Positions 48,787 to 56,619 of a stretch of DNA of 64,000 nucleotides are shown here, piece after piece; the first letter of the stretch is position 1; each line of letters starts with the position of its first letter. Under the pieces are notes generated by a model. That model was given only the letters and a program-made list of their open reading frames with translations. It did not search any database and was not told the DNA's origin. The stretch is taken from assembly GCA_028284345.1 (NCBI GenBank), contig JANQRY010000010.1, positions 1-64,000 of the forward strand. The letters are read 5' to 3'. The translations under genes were made by a program, and so were the position numbers. Origin of the DNA: Hyphococcus sp. (lineage in GTDB: Bacteria > Pseudomonadota > Alphaproteobacteria > Caulobacterales > Parvularculaceae).

Positions 48787-48816
48787 AAAACCCCGCCAGC
48801 TTGGCGGGGTTTTTTG
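48787..48816 (+). terminator. Rho-independent terminator after ctrA
   Basis: Stem AACCCCGCCA / TGGCGGGGTT (48789-48798 with 48802-48811) with a 3-nt loop is followed by Ts to 48816. It lies 37 nt after the ctrA stop. The A-run preceding the stem (48786-48790) makes it potentially bidirectional. Confidence 0.9.
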
Positions 48817-48874
48817 TTGGGTGGCTTACATGGCGTTTGGAGTCGGTTGCGCACTGCACACAGCGAATTGTCAT

Positions 48875-48959
48875 CCGCTCATCCCGGCGAAGGCCGGGAA
48901 CTAAGGCAGCAAACGCAACGCTAGCGGCTTGAGATTCCGGCTTTCGCCGGAATGAGCGG
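48875..48959. repeat. Inverted repeat, TCATCCCGGC family
   Basis: Arms CCGCTCATCCCGGCGAAGGCCGGGA and TCCGGCTTTCGCCGGAATGAGCGG are imperfect complements around a centre of about 30 nt, and each arm folds alone. Related to 9003-9089 and 49973-50050. Confidence 0.75.
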
Positions 48960-48972
48960 CAGTAAGAGTTGT

Positions 48973-49431
48973 CTAATCCACAATCGACTCTAGCTCAGGT
49001 ACAAAAAGCAAGAACGCAATCAAAATTACCAATCCAAGAAAGTACAAAATCGGCCGCCAAAGATATTTACGCCGGTCGGCACGAGATCGTTGCCACCACG
49101 TAGGCGTGGGTACAGTTTGCAGCCACTCGTCAAAGCGGGCGCTTTCGTAATCCGTTTTCCTAAAATCGTTCGTAATTTTGTCGGCAGGCTTGGTAACACC
49201 ATTCCGATCTCTATACGGACTATGATATAGATCTCCTACTATATCGATAGATACATGTAAGCCTGTGCCTGGGTTTTCGAAATTAAGACTACCATCATCG
49301 TCGGTCGGATGTTCATCAGGAATAAATCCGCGCTGTAGCAATTTGTGGATCCGCCGATGTAATTCTTTATGCTGAGAACGCAGGAAATTTATGTGCTCTT
49401 CGTAATCCGTTTCCAGCTCATTATCACTCAT
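48973..49431 (-). CDS. Orphan C-terminally anchored membrane protein, AT-rich
   Basis: A 152-aa protein not recognised. The first ~120 residues are hydrophilic and charged (TDYEEHINFLRSQHKELHRRIHKLLQRG; HPTDDDGSLNFENPG), and one hydrophobic segment (about 127-148, YFLGLVILIAFLLFV) ends the protein, suggesting a tail-anchored topology with a cytosolic head. Base composition is visibly poorer in G+C than both neighbours and contains codons rare in this window (ATA, AAA, TTA-type), and the gene lies beside palindromic repeats. This pattern suggests acquisition by transfer. Function unknown. Followed by a small secreted protein gene with more normal composition (13-nt gap). Confidence 0.7.
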   Translation of the reverse strand: MSDNELETDYEEHINFLRSQHKELHRRIHKLLQRGFIPDEHPTDDDGSLNFENPGTGLHVSIDIVGDLYHSPYRDRNGVTKPADKITNDFRKTDYESARFDEWLQTVPTPTWWQRSRADRRKYLWRPILYFLGLVILIAFLLFVPELESIVD

Positions 49432-49444
49432 TTCTTCAAACTCG

Positions 49445-49885
49445 CTACGAAACCAAATCCGCCGCGGCGCAGTCCGGCTTTGTTCCTTTCACGTGGGCGC
49501 GGATCCACCATTCGCCGGTTGCGAGTCCGAACACCTCGCCGTTCTCGCCGACCTGATAGCTGTAATAACAGCCGGCTTCATGGGTGACGATGAAACATCC
49601 TGAATTGAGCGGCGTATCGGGATATTGAAAACAGATGCGGCCATTGGCGACCTGCCAGTAGCCGGTCAGCGCCACGGCGCCGGCGCGGTATTTCAGCGTT
49701 CCGTCGGCGCTGTAGGATTCTTCGAAATACTTGCCGCCATACTCTTCCACATGACGGCGGTAGAAACTGAGATGCGTCTTGCCGGCGTACGCTGCGACGA
49801 GCCCGGCGTCGTCAAGCCGGCGGGGCGCCGCGTGCGCGGCCTGCAACACCGACAAAATGATCGCGACGAGAATAAACCGGCCCAC
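49445..49885 (-). CDS. Hypothetical secreted protein
   Basis: A 146-aa protein with a signal peptide (about residues 1-19, ending AAHAAP). The body has two conserved-looking features: GKTHLSFYRRHVEEYGGKYFEESYSADGTLKY and GYWQVANGRICFQYPDTPLNSGCFIV. The GYW...ICFQY pattern is reminiscent of periplasmic lipocalin-like DUF995 proteins of Rhizobiales, but I do not rely on this. Four cysteines could form disulfides. The upstream gene runs in the other direction (Ada-like gene, separated by a repeat). Function unknown. Confidence 0.65.
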   Translation of the reverse strand: MGRFILVAIILSVLQAAHAAPRRLDDAGLVAAYAGKTHLSFYRRHVEEYGGKYFEESYSADGTLKYRAGAVALTGYWQVANGRICFQYPDTPLNSGCFIVTHEAGCYYSYQVGENGEVFGLATGEWWIRAHVKGTKPDCAAADLVS

Positions 49886-49972
49886 GAGTTGCTCCGCAAC
49901 TATCCAAGACCATCATTGCGCCGTTGGCGTCGCATCGCAACGGGACTCAATAGTCAGAAACCTCTTATCCGA

Positions 49973-50050
49973 TTTCCCCGGCGAAAGCCGGGGGCCAGGA
50001 ACAGCGGTTGCGAGAACAGCCTTGTGGATCCCGGCTTTCGCCGGGAACGA
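49973..50050. repeat. Inverted repeat, TCATCCCGGC family (degenerate copy)
   Basis: Arms TTCCCCGGCGAAAGCCGGGGGCC (49973-49995) and GGATCCCGGCTTTCGCCGGGAA (50026-50047) form a long hairpin, and each arm forms its own. Lies 22 nt from the end of the Ada-like gene. Confidence 0.7.
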
Positions 50051-50072
50051 CGGAACTTGGTTATGTACTCAA

Positions 50073-50957
50073 TCAAGCAGCCGCGCTCGCGCGCTCCATC
50101 GCCAGGATGGCTTTCTTGCGCGCCGCGCCCCAGCGGTAGTTGTGAATGACGCCGGAGGAGAGAATGACCCGGTGGCAGGGGATGAGAAGCGAGACCATAT
50201 TGGCGCCGACGGCAGCTCCGACCGCGCGGCTCGCTTTCGGCGCGGATATGGTTTTGGCGATGTCGCCATAGGTGACGAGCCCGCCATAGGGAACTTTGAG
50301 GAGCGCCTCCCAGACCTTGAGCTGGAAGTTCGTACCCTGAACATGAAGGCCGAGCGGCTTGTCGAGGGGCCGGTTGGTGGCAAAAGCGAAGGCGCGGACG
50401 CCAAGCGGCGCAATGAAGGCGTCGTCCCGTTCAAACGCGGCGGCCGGCCAGTCGCCCTTCATCTCCTTCACTTGCGCTGCTTCGTCGCCTGGATGAGCGA
50501 AGCTTAACCAGCAAATCCCCTTTTCCGTCGCGCCGATCAGCGCGGCGCCGAAGGGCCCGTCTGCGACACCGTAGCGAATGGTCAGCCCCTCGCCTTTCTT
50601 CCGGTACTGGCCGGGGGTCATCGCTTCGGAAACGAGAAACAGGTCATGCAGCCGGGACGGACCGGAAAGCCCCGCGGCGAACGACGCATCGAGCACGCTG
50701 TCGCCAAGGGTCATCGCTTTCTTGGCCTCGCCGGCTGCGAGATATTGCAGGAACCGTTTCGGCGACACGCCGGCGCCGGCTTTGAAGACGCGCTGAAAAT
50801 GCGCCGATGACAGCCCCGCGACGGCGGCGGTTTCTTCAAGCGACGGCGCGTCTTCGAAATGTTCCACGAGAAAATCAAGCGCCCGCGCCACCGGCTTGTA
50901 GTCGTCGAGGCGCGCTGGCGGCGCAGCAAGTTTATCTTCTGTTAAGGCTTTCAGCAT
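50073..50957 (-). CDS. AraC-type regulator fused to O6-methylguanine-DNA methyltransferase (Ada-like)
   Basis: A 294-aa protein. The N-terminal part (about 18-115) is an AraC/XylS helix-turn-helix domain (SLEETAAVAGLSSAHFQRVFKAGAGVSPKRFLQYL). The C-terminal part (about 125-290) is a methylated-DNA--cysteine methyltransferase with the suicide cysteine in IPCHRVILSSG near 258 and the preceding YGDIAKTISAPKASRAVGAAVGANMVSLL. The zinc-binding AdaA domain that carries the phosphotriester-responsive cysteine in E. coli Ada is absent, so it may repair O6-alkylguanine but cannot sense methylphosphotriesters the usual way. Stands alone behind a repeat. Confidence 0.9.
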   Translation of the reverse strand: MLKALTEDKLAAPPARLDDYKPVARALDFLVEHFEDAPSLEETAAVAGLSSAHFQRVFKAGAGVSPKRFLQYLAAGEAKKAMTLGDSVLDASFAAGLSGPSRLHDLFLVSEAMTPGQYRKKGEGLTIRYGVADGPFGAALIGATEKGICWLSFAHPGDEAAQVKEMKGDWPAAAFERDDAFIAPLGVRAFAFATNRPLDKPLGLHVQGTNFQLKVWEALLKVPYGGLVTYGDIAKTISAPKASRAVGAAVGANMVSLLIPCHRVILSSGVIHNYRWGAARKKAILAMERASAAA

Positions 50958-51021
50958 GGCGTCAATTTAGGCGCATTTCTTACGCAAACCACCCGTTTTT
51001 TGCGATCAATCGCACCTCCAT

Positions 51022-51037
51022 TTTACCGCGCATTAAC
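51022..51037. promoter_or_regulatory. Near-consensus CtrA box upstream of a small membrane-protein gene
   Basis: TTTACCGCGCATTAAC matches TTAA-N7-TTAAC at 7 of 8 defining bases (TTTA in the first half-site). It is about 53 nt upstream of the ATG at 51090. Weak evidence. Confidence 0.25.
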
Positions 51038-51089
51038 CCTGATCGGGCGTTAATACGGGCGGTGAAATGCAACGCATTGGAGCGTTAAG

Positions 51090-51446
51090 ATGGAAGACCT
51101 TGAATATATCGTCGGCATCGGCTTTTCCGGCGCGGACCTGCCCCGGGCGATCATTCTGGCGTTCATTTTTGCAATGTTCGCACGCAAGGACACCAATGTC
51201 TGGGCGTATGGGCTATTCGCCCTCCTGATCGACCGCACGGTCTGGCCGATCGCAGCCATGGGCGCGTCGGGCGCGGACATCCAGTCGATCTACGCGTCAA
51301 TCGGCGGTCTCTTCCAGACGTTCATGGACGATCTCGGCTTTTACTTCGTGCGCTATATGGGCCTTGTGATCATGATCCTCGGCTTCAATTGGATCCGCAC
51401 CAGCGTCCACAAAATGGCGCCGGGCAAAAAGGCCGCGCACGCCTAA
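51090..51446 (+). CDS. Hypothetical small inner membrane protein
   Basis: A 118-aa protein with three or four hydrophobic segments: about 18-33 (PRAIILAFIFAMFA), 37-60 (NVWAYGLFALLIDRTVWPIAAMG) and 82-105 (FYFVRYMGLVIMILGFNWI). It ends in a basic hydrophilic tail (HKMAPGKKAAHA). No family recognised. TTGGAGCGTTAAG before the ATG is a plausible ribosome-binding site. Its stop codon overlaps the end of the convergent ketosynthase gene (CTAA at 51443-51446). A near-match to a CtrA box lies upstream. Function unknown. Confidence 0.7.
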   Translation: MEDLEYIVGIGFSGADLPRAIILAFIFAMFARKDTNVWAYGLFALLIDRTVWPIAAMGASGADIQSIYASIGGLFQTFMDDLGFYFVRYMGLVIMILGFNWIRTSVHKMAPGKKAAHA

Positions 51447-52651
51447 GCCTTTTCAAACACCGCGGCGGCGTTCATGCCGCCGAAGGCGAAGGAATTTGAC
51501 ACCGCAACATCAATGCGCCGTTCGACAGCCTCGTTCGGCGCATAGTTGAGATCGCAGTCGGGATCGGGCTCGTCGAGATTGATGGTCGGCGGGACGACGC
51601 CCGTCTCCAACGCCGTGATGGCGGCAATCGCCTCGATGCCGCCGGCGGCGCCCAGCAAATGTCCGTGCATGGATTTTGTCGACGAGACGATCAGATCGTC
51701 GGCGCCGGCGCCGAAGGTCTCGCGAATAGCCTTTGTTTCCGTCGGGTCGTTGAGGAACGTGCCCGTGCCGTGGGCGTTTATATAAACCGCAGACGGATCG
51801 TTGATCTCAACCGTTTGCAGCGCCGCTTGCATGCACGCCGCGGCGCCCTCCATCGACGGGTTGATCATATCCTTGCCGTCGGCGTTCATGCCGAAACCGG
51901 AAAGCCGCGCCAATATGGACGCGCCGCGCACTTTCGCATGGCCTTCTTCTTCCAGCACGAGAACGCCGGCGCCCTCGCCGATGGAGAGGCCATTGCGGTT
52001 TTTCGAAAACGGCCGGCAGGTCTCGTCGGCGAGAATGCGCATGGCGTTCCAGGCTTCAAGCGCGCCATAGGTCAACACCGCCTCAGAGGCGCCGGCGAGC
52101 CCGACATCCGCCGAGCCGCCGCGGATGATGTCGGCGCAGACGCCGATCGAATGAGTGGCCGAGGCGCAGGCGCTGGCGATGGCGAAGGACGGCCCGCGCA
52201 GGCCGTGCCGGATCGACACATGGCTCGCCGGGGCGTTCGGGATAACGCGCAGGATCGTCAGCGGATGCGGCCGGCGCTCCTTTTTCAGCATGTCGTAATA
52301 GGTGCGGTCGAAAGAGCCCTGCCCGCCAATGCCGGACCCGATGATGCAGGCCGTGCGCGCGCCGGTTTCGTCGTCGACCTCAAGACCGGCATGGGCGATC
52401 GCTTCGTCCGCCGCCAGCACCGCCATTTGCGACACGCGGTCGGCGCGTTTGAGCGCGGGACCAAGGGCGTCGATGCGGTCGTCGATGTCCCGGACCTGCG
52501 CCCCCGGCAGGGTGATTGACAACTCCTCAATGGAAAAGGCGTCAGTCTCAATGCCGCATTTGCCATTCGCCAAGCCGTCGCGGAACGACGCGGCGGCGGC
52601 GCCGATGGGCGAGACAACGCCGTAGCCTGTTACGACAACATTGCGCGTCAT
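51443..52651 (-). CDS. Beta-ketoacyl-ACP synthase (KAS II-like)
   Basis: Condensing enzyme of 402 aa, thiolase fold. Catalytic triad in family context: Cys near 162 in SACASATHSIG, His near 294 in NAHGTGT, and His near 328 in MHGHLLGAAGGIEA. FabF-type length. It extends an acyl chain on an acyl carrier protein. The ACP gene lies 7 nt upstream, so the pair forms a small operon separate from the main fab genes. Such ACP/KAS pairs can serve special lipids, lipid A acyl chains or secondary metabolites. No other biosynthetic gene is adjacent, so the product is unknown. Confidence 0.88.
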   Translation of the reverse strand: MTRNVVVTGYGVVSPIGAAAASFRDGLANGKCGIETDAFSIEELSITLPGAQVRDIDDRIDALGPALKRADRVSQMAVLAADEAIAHAGLEVDDETGARTACIIGSGIGGQGSFDRTYYDMLKKERRPHPLTILRVIPNAPASHVSIRHGLRGPSFAIASACASATHSIGVCADIIRGGSADVGLAGASEAVLTYGALEAWNAMRILADETCRPFSKNRNGLSIGEGAGVLVLEEEGHAKVRGASILARLSGFGMNADGKDMINPSMEGAAACMQAALQTVEINDPSAVYINAHGTGTFLNDPTETKAIRETFGAGADDLIVSSTKSMHGHLLGAAGGIEAIAAITALETGVVPPTINLDEPDPDCDLNYAPNEAVERRIDVAVSNSFAFGGMNAAAVFEKA

Positions 52652-52658
52652 GGCCGCC

Positions 52659-52910
52659 TTATTTGTTGATCAGGTTTTGCAGCGCGTCGACGAGATCGCC
52701 CACCGTGGACATATCGCCGAAGGGATTTTCATTGGCGTTGAACGGCACCTCGACATTGAGCTTTTCCTCAACCTCGTAAATGATTTCGACGATGGAGAAG
52801 CTGTCGATGCCGAGATCGGCGATCTGCGTTTCGCGGGTCAGCGGGGCGGTGAGGCCGACAGCATGTTCCTGAATGATGTCCAGAAGAGGTTTTTCGATAT
52901 CGTCGGCCAT
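52659..52910 (-). CDS. Acyl carrier protein (non-canonical)
   Basis: An 83-aa acidic carrier protein. The phosphopantetheine attachment site reads LGIDSFSIVEIIYEVEEKLNVEVPF with Ser37 in DSF, where the housekeeping AcpP has DSLD. This marks it as a specialised ACP. Start is the ATG at 52910 with GGAGCG upstream; a longer frame starts at 52940. It precedes a ketosynthase gene by 7 nt. I considered AcpXL (very-long-chain fatty acids of lipid A) and sphingolipid AcpR, but the sequence does not fit AcpXL and no sphingolipid gene is nearby. Confidence 0.85.
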   Translation of the reverse strand: MADDIEKPLLDIIQEHAVGLTAPLTRETQIADLGIDSFSIVEIIYEVEEKLNVEVPFNANENPFGDMSTVGDLVDALQNLINK

Positions 52911-53002
52911 GAAGCGCTCCGGATGGCTTTTTTGCGTCATATCGGAAGGCGGCCGCGCTGGCTAGCCGGCGGATCAGGCCGGCGTGCGGCCCCGCCTCCG
53001 AA

Positions 53003-53488
53003 TCAGTCGCGAAAATTCTTGTATTGCAGGGGCTGGTCAAGCTTCAGCCCCTTGACGAAAGCGATCACCGCCTGGAGGTCGTCGCGCTTCTTGCCGGTGA
53101 CGCGCAGTTCCGTTCCCTGGATCGCAACCTGAACCTTAAATTTCTCGCCCTTGATCTTTTTCACGATGTCCTTGGCGAGGTCCTTGCCGATGCCTTCTTT
53201 CAACAGCACCTGCTGGCGCACGGACTGGCCCGCCGCCGGTTCTTCTTTCTGATAGTCGAGGGAGCCGGGCTCAATGCCGCGTTTTTGCATGTGCCCCTGC
53301 AGGAGTTCATGCATCTGGCGCAGCTTCATGTCGTCGTCGGCGAAGATGGTGATGACGCCGTCGGCCATTTCCACTTTCGACTGCGATCCCTTGAAATCAT
53401 AGCGCGTGCCGATTTCGCGGGTGACATTGGCGACGGCGTTTTCGGCCTCAGCGGCGTCAATTTCTGAAACGATGTCGAATGAGGGCAT
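53003..53488 (-). CDS. yajQ: YajQ family nucleotide-binding protein
   Basis: A 161-aa protein of the YajQ/DUF520 family. Motifs: MPSFDIVSEIDAAEAENAVANVTREIGTRYDFKGS at the N-terminus, and GKDLAKDIVKKIKGEKFKVQVAIQGTELRVTGKKRDDLQAVIAFVK. Members bind cyclic di-GMP or RNA in other bacteria. The start is the ATG at 53488; the frame upstream of it runs through a repeat (MDCRDKPGNDKDR) and is not gene-like. A PilZ-domain protein and this gene in the same window hint at c-di-GMP signalling. Confidence 0.92.
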   Translation of the reverse strand: MPSFDIVSEIDAAEAENAVANVTREIGTRYDFKGSQSKVEMADGVITIFADDDMKLRQMHELLQGHMQKRGIEPGSLDYQKEEPAAGQSVRQQVLLKEGIGKDLAKDIVKKIKGEKFKVQVAIQGTELRVTGKKRDDLQAVIAFVKGLKLDQPLQYKNFRD

Positions 53489-53507
53489 GGGCTTTATTCT
53501 ATCTTTG

Positions 53508-53585
53508 TCATTGCCGGGTTTATCCCGGCAATCCAAGCATCATCTCTAACCACAATCCGGATTGCCGGAACAAGTCCGGCAATGA
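53508..53585. repeat. Inverted repeat (TCATTGCCGG family)
   Basis: Left arm TCATTGCCGGGTTTATCCCGGCAATCC (53508-53534, by its ends) and right arm (53559-53585) differ at a few positions and pair along about 27 bp. Each arm also folds into its own hairpin. It sits between yajQ and rnpB. Related to 23048-23149. Confidence 0.8.
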
Positions 53586-53600
53586 CGACTGCGGAAAAAA

Positions 53601-53996
53601 GGCCAGACGGTCTGTAAGCCGGGTTCTGTACCCCTTGCGGGGCGACGACCATTCCTCTGGGCGCGCCATTGCTGACGCGCTCAAGCAACCAACCCGGACG
53701 GCGTCAGCGTGAAAACGCGCCTGTCCTCATTGCCGAAACAATGGCGACGCGCCGTCCCTATTCGGTCTTGCTCCCGGCGGGGCTTGCCCTGCCCGTCCCG
53801 TTGCCGGGCCGGCGGTGCGCTCTTACCGCACCTTTTCACCCTTACCCGGCTTCGCCGGGCGGTTTGTTTTCTGTGGCGCTTTCCCTCGGATTACTCCGGC
53901 CGGGCGTTACCCGGCGCCGTGTTTCCATGGAGCCCGGACTTTCCTCCCGCCTTCGCCCTATGGGCTCCGGCAGGCGGCCGTCCGACCGTCTGGCGG
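53601..53996 (-). ncRNA. rnpB: RNase P RNA
   Basis: The minus strand reads as bacterial type A RNase P RNA. P1 helix is closed by GCCAGACGGTC (about 53994-53984) at the 5' end and GACCGTCTGGC (53612-53602) at the 3' end. The universal CR-I block GAGGAAAGTCCGGGC is at 53946-53932, and the 3' conserved AACCCGGCTTACAGACC is near 53629-53613. Downstream, Ts follow (53600-53595). Length about 396 nt, as expected. The RNA is the catalytic subunit that matures tRNA 5' ends. Ends are estimated from the P1 helix. Confidence 0.96.
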
Positions 53997-54039
53997 CTTT
54001 GATGTGGCGGTCCAGAGCCGAGGCGTCAAGCCGGGCCGG

Positions 54040-54861
54040 CTAGAACAGGCGATAGCTGAAGAAAAGGCCGACAGCGGCCTGATTGCGGGACCCACGCAAC
54101 TGGACAAGCGGCGCGTCGCCGGCGTCGCCCGTCAGGCGATCGTAGCCGGCGATGAACACCGCGCTCATCTTGTTGTCGCGGCTCAGGGGCAGGATGAACG
54201 TCGCGCCGGCCCCGAACGAGTGGACGCCGCCATCGGCGTCGAAAACCGGCAGGCCCGACGCCAGCGACTGCGCCGGCGTGACGCCGAAATAGGCGTCATT
54301 GTAACTGTCGTCGACGATCTTCAGGCGCGGACCAAAGGAATAGATGATCGGCGGGCCGAAGGCGAAAATGCGTCCGCCATATCGTAACCCCGCATCGGCA
54401 ACGAACCCGTCATGACCGTTGACGGCCTGACGCGCCTCGACCGATGCGGTGAGCGGGCCGATGTCGAATTCCGCAAAGCCGCCGAGCTCGATGGTCGTTG
54501 AAACGTCGCCGATGCCGATGAGATCGGTCGTGCGGTCGCCGGCGATGGCGAAGGGCTGGCTTCCGTCGGCGTCGCGGGAAAACTTGATCCGCGCAATCGG
54601 GCCGGCGCGCAGACGCTCGCCGTTGACCACATTGTAGCCAACGCCGTCCTGCACCGACGCAAAGAACCGGTCGCCATAGGCGATCTGGATGTTCGGCAAC
54701 AGCGACAGGCGATAGTCGTCGTCGCCCTCATAGGTCGGGGAGACAAGCGCGCCGGCGCCGACGGAAAGGCTCCACCCGTCCGGGGCGTCGGGCCGCTGAG
54801 CGGCGGCCTGCGCCGACAGGACGCCGATCATGGCGGCAATTGAAAGGCAAACTTTTTTCAT
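54040..54861 (-). CDS. MipA/OmpV family outer membrane protein
   Basis: A 273-aa outer-membrane beta-barrel protein. Signal peptide (about residues 1-22, ending SAQAAAQ) and alternating-residue strands typical of MipA/OmpV: WSLSVGAGALVSPTYEGDDDYRLSLLPNIQIAYGDRFFASVQDGVGYN near the start and a C-terminal ending LFFSYRLF with an aromatic final residue, the BAM-recognition form. Some MipA proteins scaffold murein synthesis, others are porin-like. The ATG at 54861 is taken as start; a GTG at 54870 is possible. It stands alone between rnpB and the AmiD gene. Confidence 0.88.
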   Translation of the reverse strand: MKKVCLSIAAMIGVLSAQAAAQRPDAPDGWSLSVGAGALVSPTYEGDDDYRLSLLPNIQIAYGDRFFASVQDGVGYNVVNGERLRAGPIARIKFSRDADGSQPFAIAGDRTTDLIGIGDVSTTIELGGFAEFDIGPLTASVEARQAVNGHDGFVADAGLRYGGRIFAFGPPIIYSFGPRLKIVDDSYNDAYFGVTPAQSLASGLPVFDADGGVHSFGAGATFILPLSRDNKMSAVFIAGYDRLTGDAGDAPLVQLRGSRNQAAVGLFFSYRLF

Positions 54862-54914
54862 GAGGCTCACGCAGTAACTGTTTTACTCAGTACTGCGCGG
54901 GCGCCCTGTTTGGA

Positions 54915-55592
54915 TCAGTTGGACAACGCCGCCAGCGCCGCTTTCGTTCGCCGGTCAAACCCCTGTCCCAGCGAGGCAGGGCAGAAACGGCGCTGAAAGG
55001 CGAGAAGGCCGGCCGCATGATCACCCGCCGGCGCGTCATAGCCGATCGCCTGAAGCATCTTCAGCGCCGCGTCATAGGAGACGGCGTCTCCCTCCGACCC
55101 GTCGCCGTCATAGGGCGCAACCGCCAGCCCCTCCGCAGCAAGGCGTTGCCACGGAAACTTCTCGCCGGGGTCTTCCTTGCGGCGCGGCGCCACATCGGCG
55201 TGGCCGAGGACCATCGCCGGCGCCACATCATACCGTGTACGGATGTCTTTGATCAGCGCGACGACGGCGTCGATCTGCGCCGCCGGGAAATCGCGATAGC
55301 CGAATTCATGCCCCGGATTGACGATCTCAACGCCGACCGAGCGCGCATTGATGTCCGTCTCGCCTTTCCACGCGGCAACGCCGGCGTGCCATGCGCGTTT
55401 TTCTTCCGCGACAAGGCGAAAGATGTCGCCGTTCTCTTCAACCATATAGTGCGCGCTGACCTTGGCCTCAGCATCGCGCATCCGCGCCAGCGCCTCGGCG
55501 CCGGTTTTCATGCCGGTGTAGTGCAGAACGATCATATCGACGCCGCGGCCTCGCTCGTCGAAATTCGGCGATGGCGCATCGGTCATCTTCAC
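54915..55592 (-). CDS. N-acetylmuramoyl-L-alanine amidase, AmpD/AmiD type
   Basis: Zinc amidase that cleaves the MurNAc-L-Ala bond, 225 aa. Amidase_2 motifs: MIVLHYTGM (first zinc His24), YMVEENGDIFRLVAEEKRAWHAG, ARSVGVEIVNPGH, and GHADVAPRRKEDPGEKFPWQRL with the second zinc His and Asp. A C-terminal peptidoglycan-binding domain (about 160-225, FQRRFCPASLGQGFDRRTKAAL) makes it AmiD-like. No signal peptide was seen, so cytosolic recycling is possible. The ATG overlaps the EamA gene stop (ATGA at 55589-55592). Confidence 0.88.
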   Translation of the reverse strand: MKMTDAPSPNFDERGRGVDMIVLHYTGMKTGAEALARMRDAEAKVSAHYMVEENGDIFRLVAEEKRAWHAGVAAWKGETDINARSVGVEIVNPGHEFGYRDFPAAQIDAVVALIKDIRTRYDVAPAMVLGHADVAPRRKEDPGEKFPWQRLAAEGLAVAPYDGDGSEGDAVSYDAALKMLQAIGYDAPAGDHAAGLLAFQRRFCPASLGQGFDRRTKAALAALSN

Positions 55593-56500
55593 GGCAGCGC
55601 TCCCGGTTCATGCATGGGCGCTTTTATGTCCTGTTTGCGGCTGTTGCGCAAAAGCACGAAGCCGACGCCGGCCAGCACCATCGCCGCGCCGGCGATCATG
55701 CGCGGCCCGAAGGGATCGCCCAAGAGGACAACGCCGAAAAACACCGCGATCAGCGTCGTCAGGAGAATGCTCGGACTGACGACGGAGACCGGCAGCCGCT
55801 GCAGCAGCCAGTAATAGGCGGTGTGTGCGATGATTGACCCGCCAATGGCGGAGTAAAGAACCGCGGCGATGATGAGCGGTTTGTCGCTGGCGGCAAGCGC
55901 CGCGCCGTGACCGCTTTCGAGCGAAAAGGTGAGCGCCCACAAGCCGGACGCGCCGATCAGGGAGAACCAGGCCAGCAACTCGTGCGGTTTGAAGGCCGTC
56001 GCCTTTTTGACCAGCACCGCGCCGGCGGCCTCGACAAGCGCGCCGGAAGCAACGAGAGCAACGCCCAACGGAATGTTCGTATCTGGCCCGCCGCTGTCAC
56101 TCTTGCCGAGGGCGATGATGGCGACGCCGAAAAAGGCGAACGCGATCCCGATAATCCGCCTTATGCCGATCCGGTCCTTGAGAAATATCACCGACAGGAT
56201 TGTCGCAAACGGCACATACAGCTCCATGGCGATCGCCGCGGAGGAAGCGGTCGCATATTTGATGCCGGAAAACATGAACGCATAGTTGAAGGCGCCGAGA
56301 CACAGGCCGCCTAAAAAAATCAGCCGCATCTCCCGCGCGCGCCATCTCAGAAACGGGGCCATGATCGCAGCGACCAGCGTCATGCGAAGCGCCGCGTAAA
56401 AGATCGGCGGCAGCTCGCTGACCCCAAACTTCATGACGACAAAGTGGAAGCCCCAGATCGAACACATGGCGAGGAGCACGGCAAGTTCGCGCGCGCTCAA
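55589..56500 (-). CDS. EamA/DMT family transporter
   Basis: A 303-aa membrane protein with about ten spans in two EamA repeats (about residues 5-140 and 155-290). Typical strings: SIWGFHFVVMKFG at the first helix, FNYAFMFSGIKYATASSAAIAMELYVPFATILSVIFLKDRI in the first repeat and SVVSPSILLTTLIAVFFGVVLLGDPFGPRMIAGAAMVLAGVGFVLL in the second. DMT-family exporters move metabolites; the substrate is unknown. The start is a TTG (56500) with GGAG six nucleotides before it. It overlaps AmiD, so the two are co-translated. Confidence 0.85.
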   Translation of the reverse strand: MSARELAVLLAMCSIWGFHFVVMKFGVSELPPIFYAALRMTLVAAIMAPFLRWRAREMRLIFLGGLCLGAFNYAFMFSGIKYATASSAAIAMELYVPFATILSVIFLKDRIGIRRIIGIAFAFFGVAIIALGKSDSGGPDTNIPLGVALVASGALVEAAGAVLVKKATAFKPHELLAWFSLIGASGLWALTFSLESGHGAALAASDKPLIIAAVLYSAIGGSIIAHTAYYWLLQRLPVSVVSPSILLTTLIAVFFGVVLLGDPFGPRMIAGAAMVLAGVGFVLLRNSRKQDIKAPMHEPGALP

Positions 56501-56619
56501 GTCAGGCTCCAGGAGACAGCATCATGCATAGCCCGCCCTACGCTGAAATGGCGGCGCTCTTCAAACGAAATAACGTGAGGGGCGAAATTACGTAAAGGGC
56601 GGGGATTCGCCGCCGCTGC

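Noticed and set aside
53489-53536. N-terminal extension of YajQ (MDCRDKPGNDKDR...)
   Set aside because: The extra residues come from translation of a palindromic repeat, and YajQ homologues begin at MPSFDIVSE.
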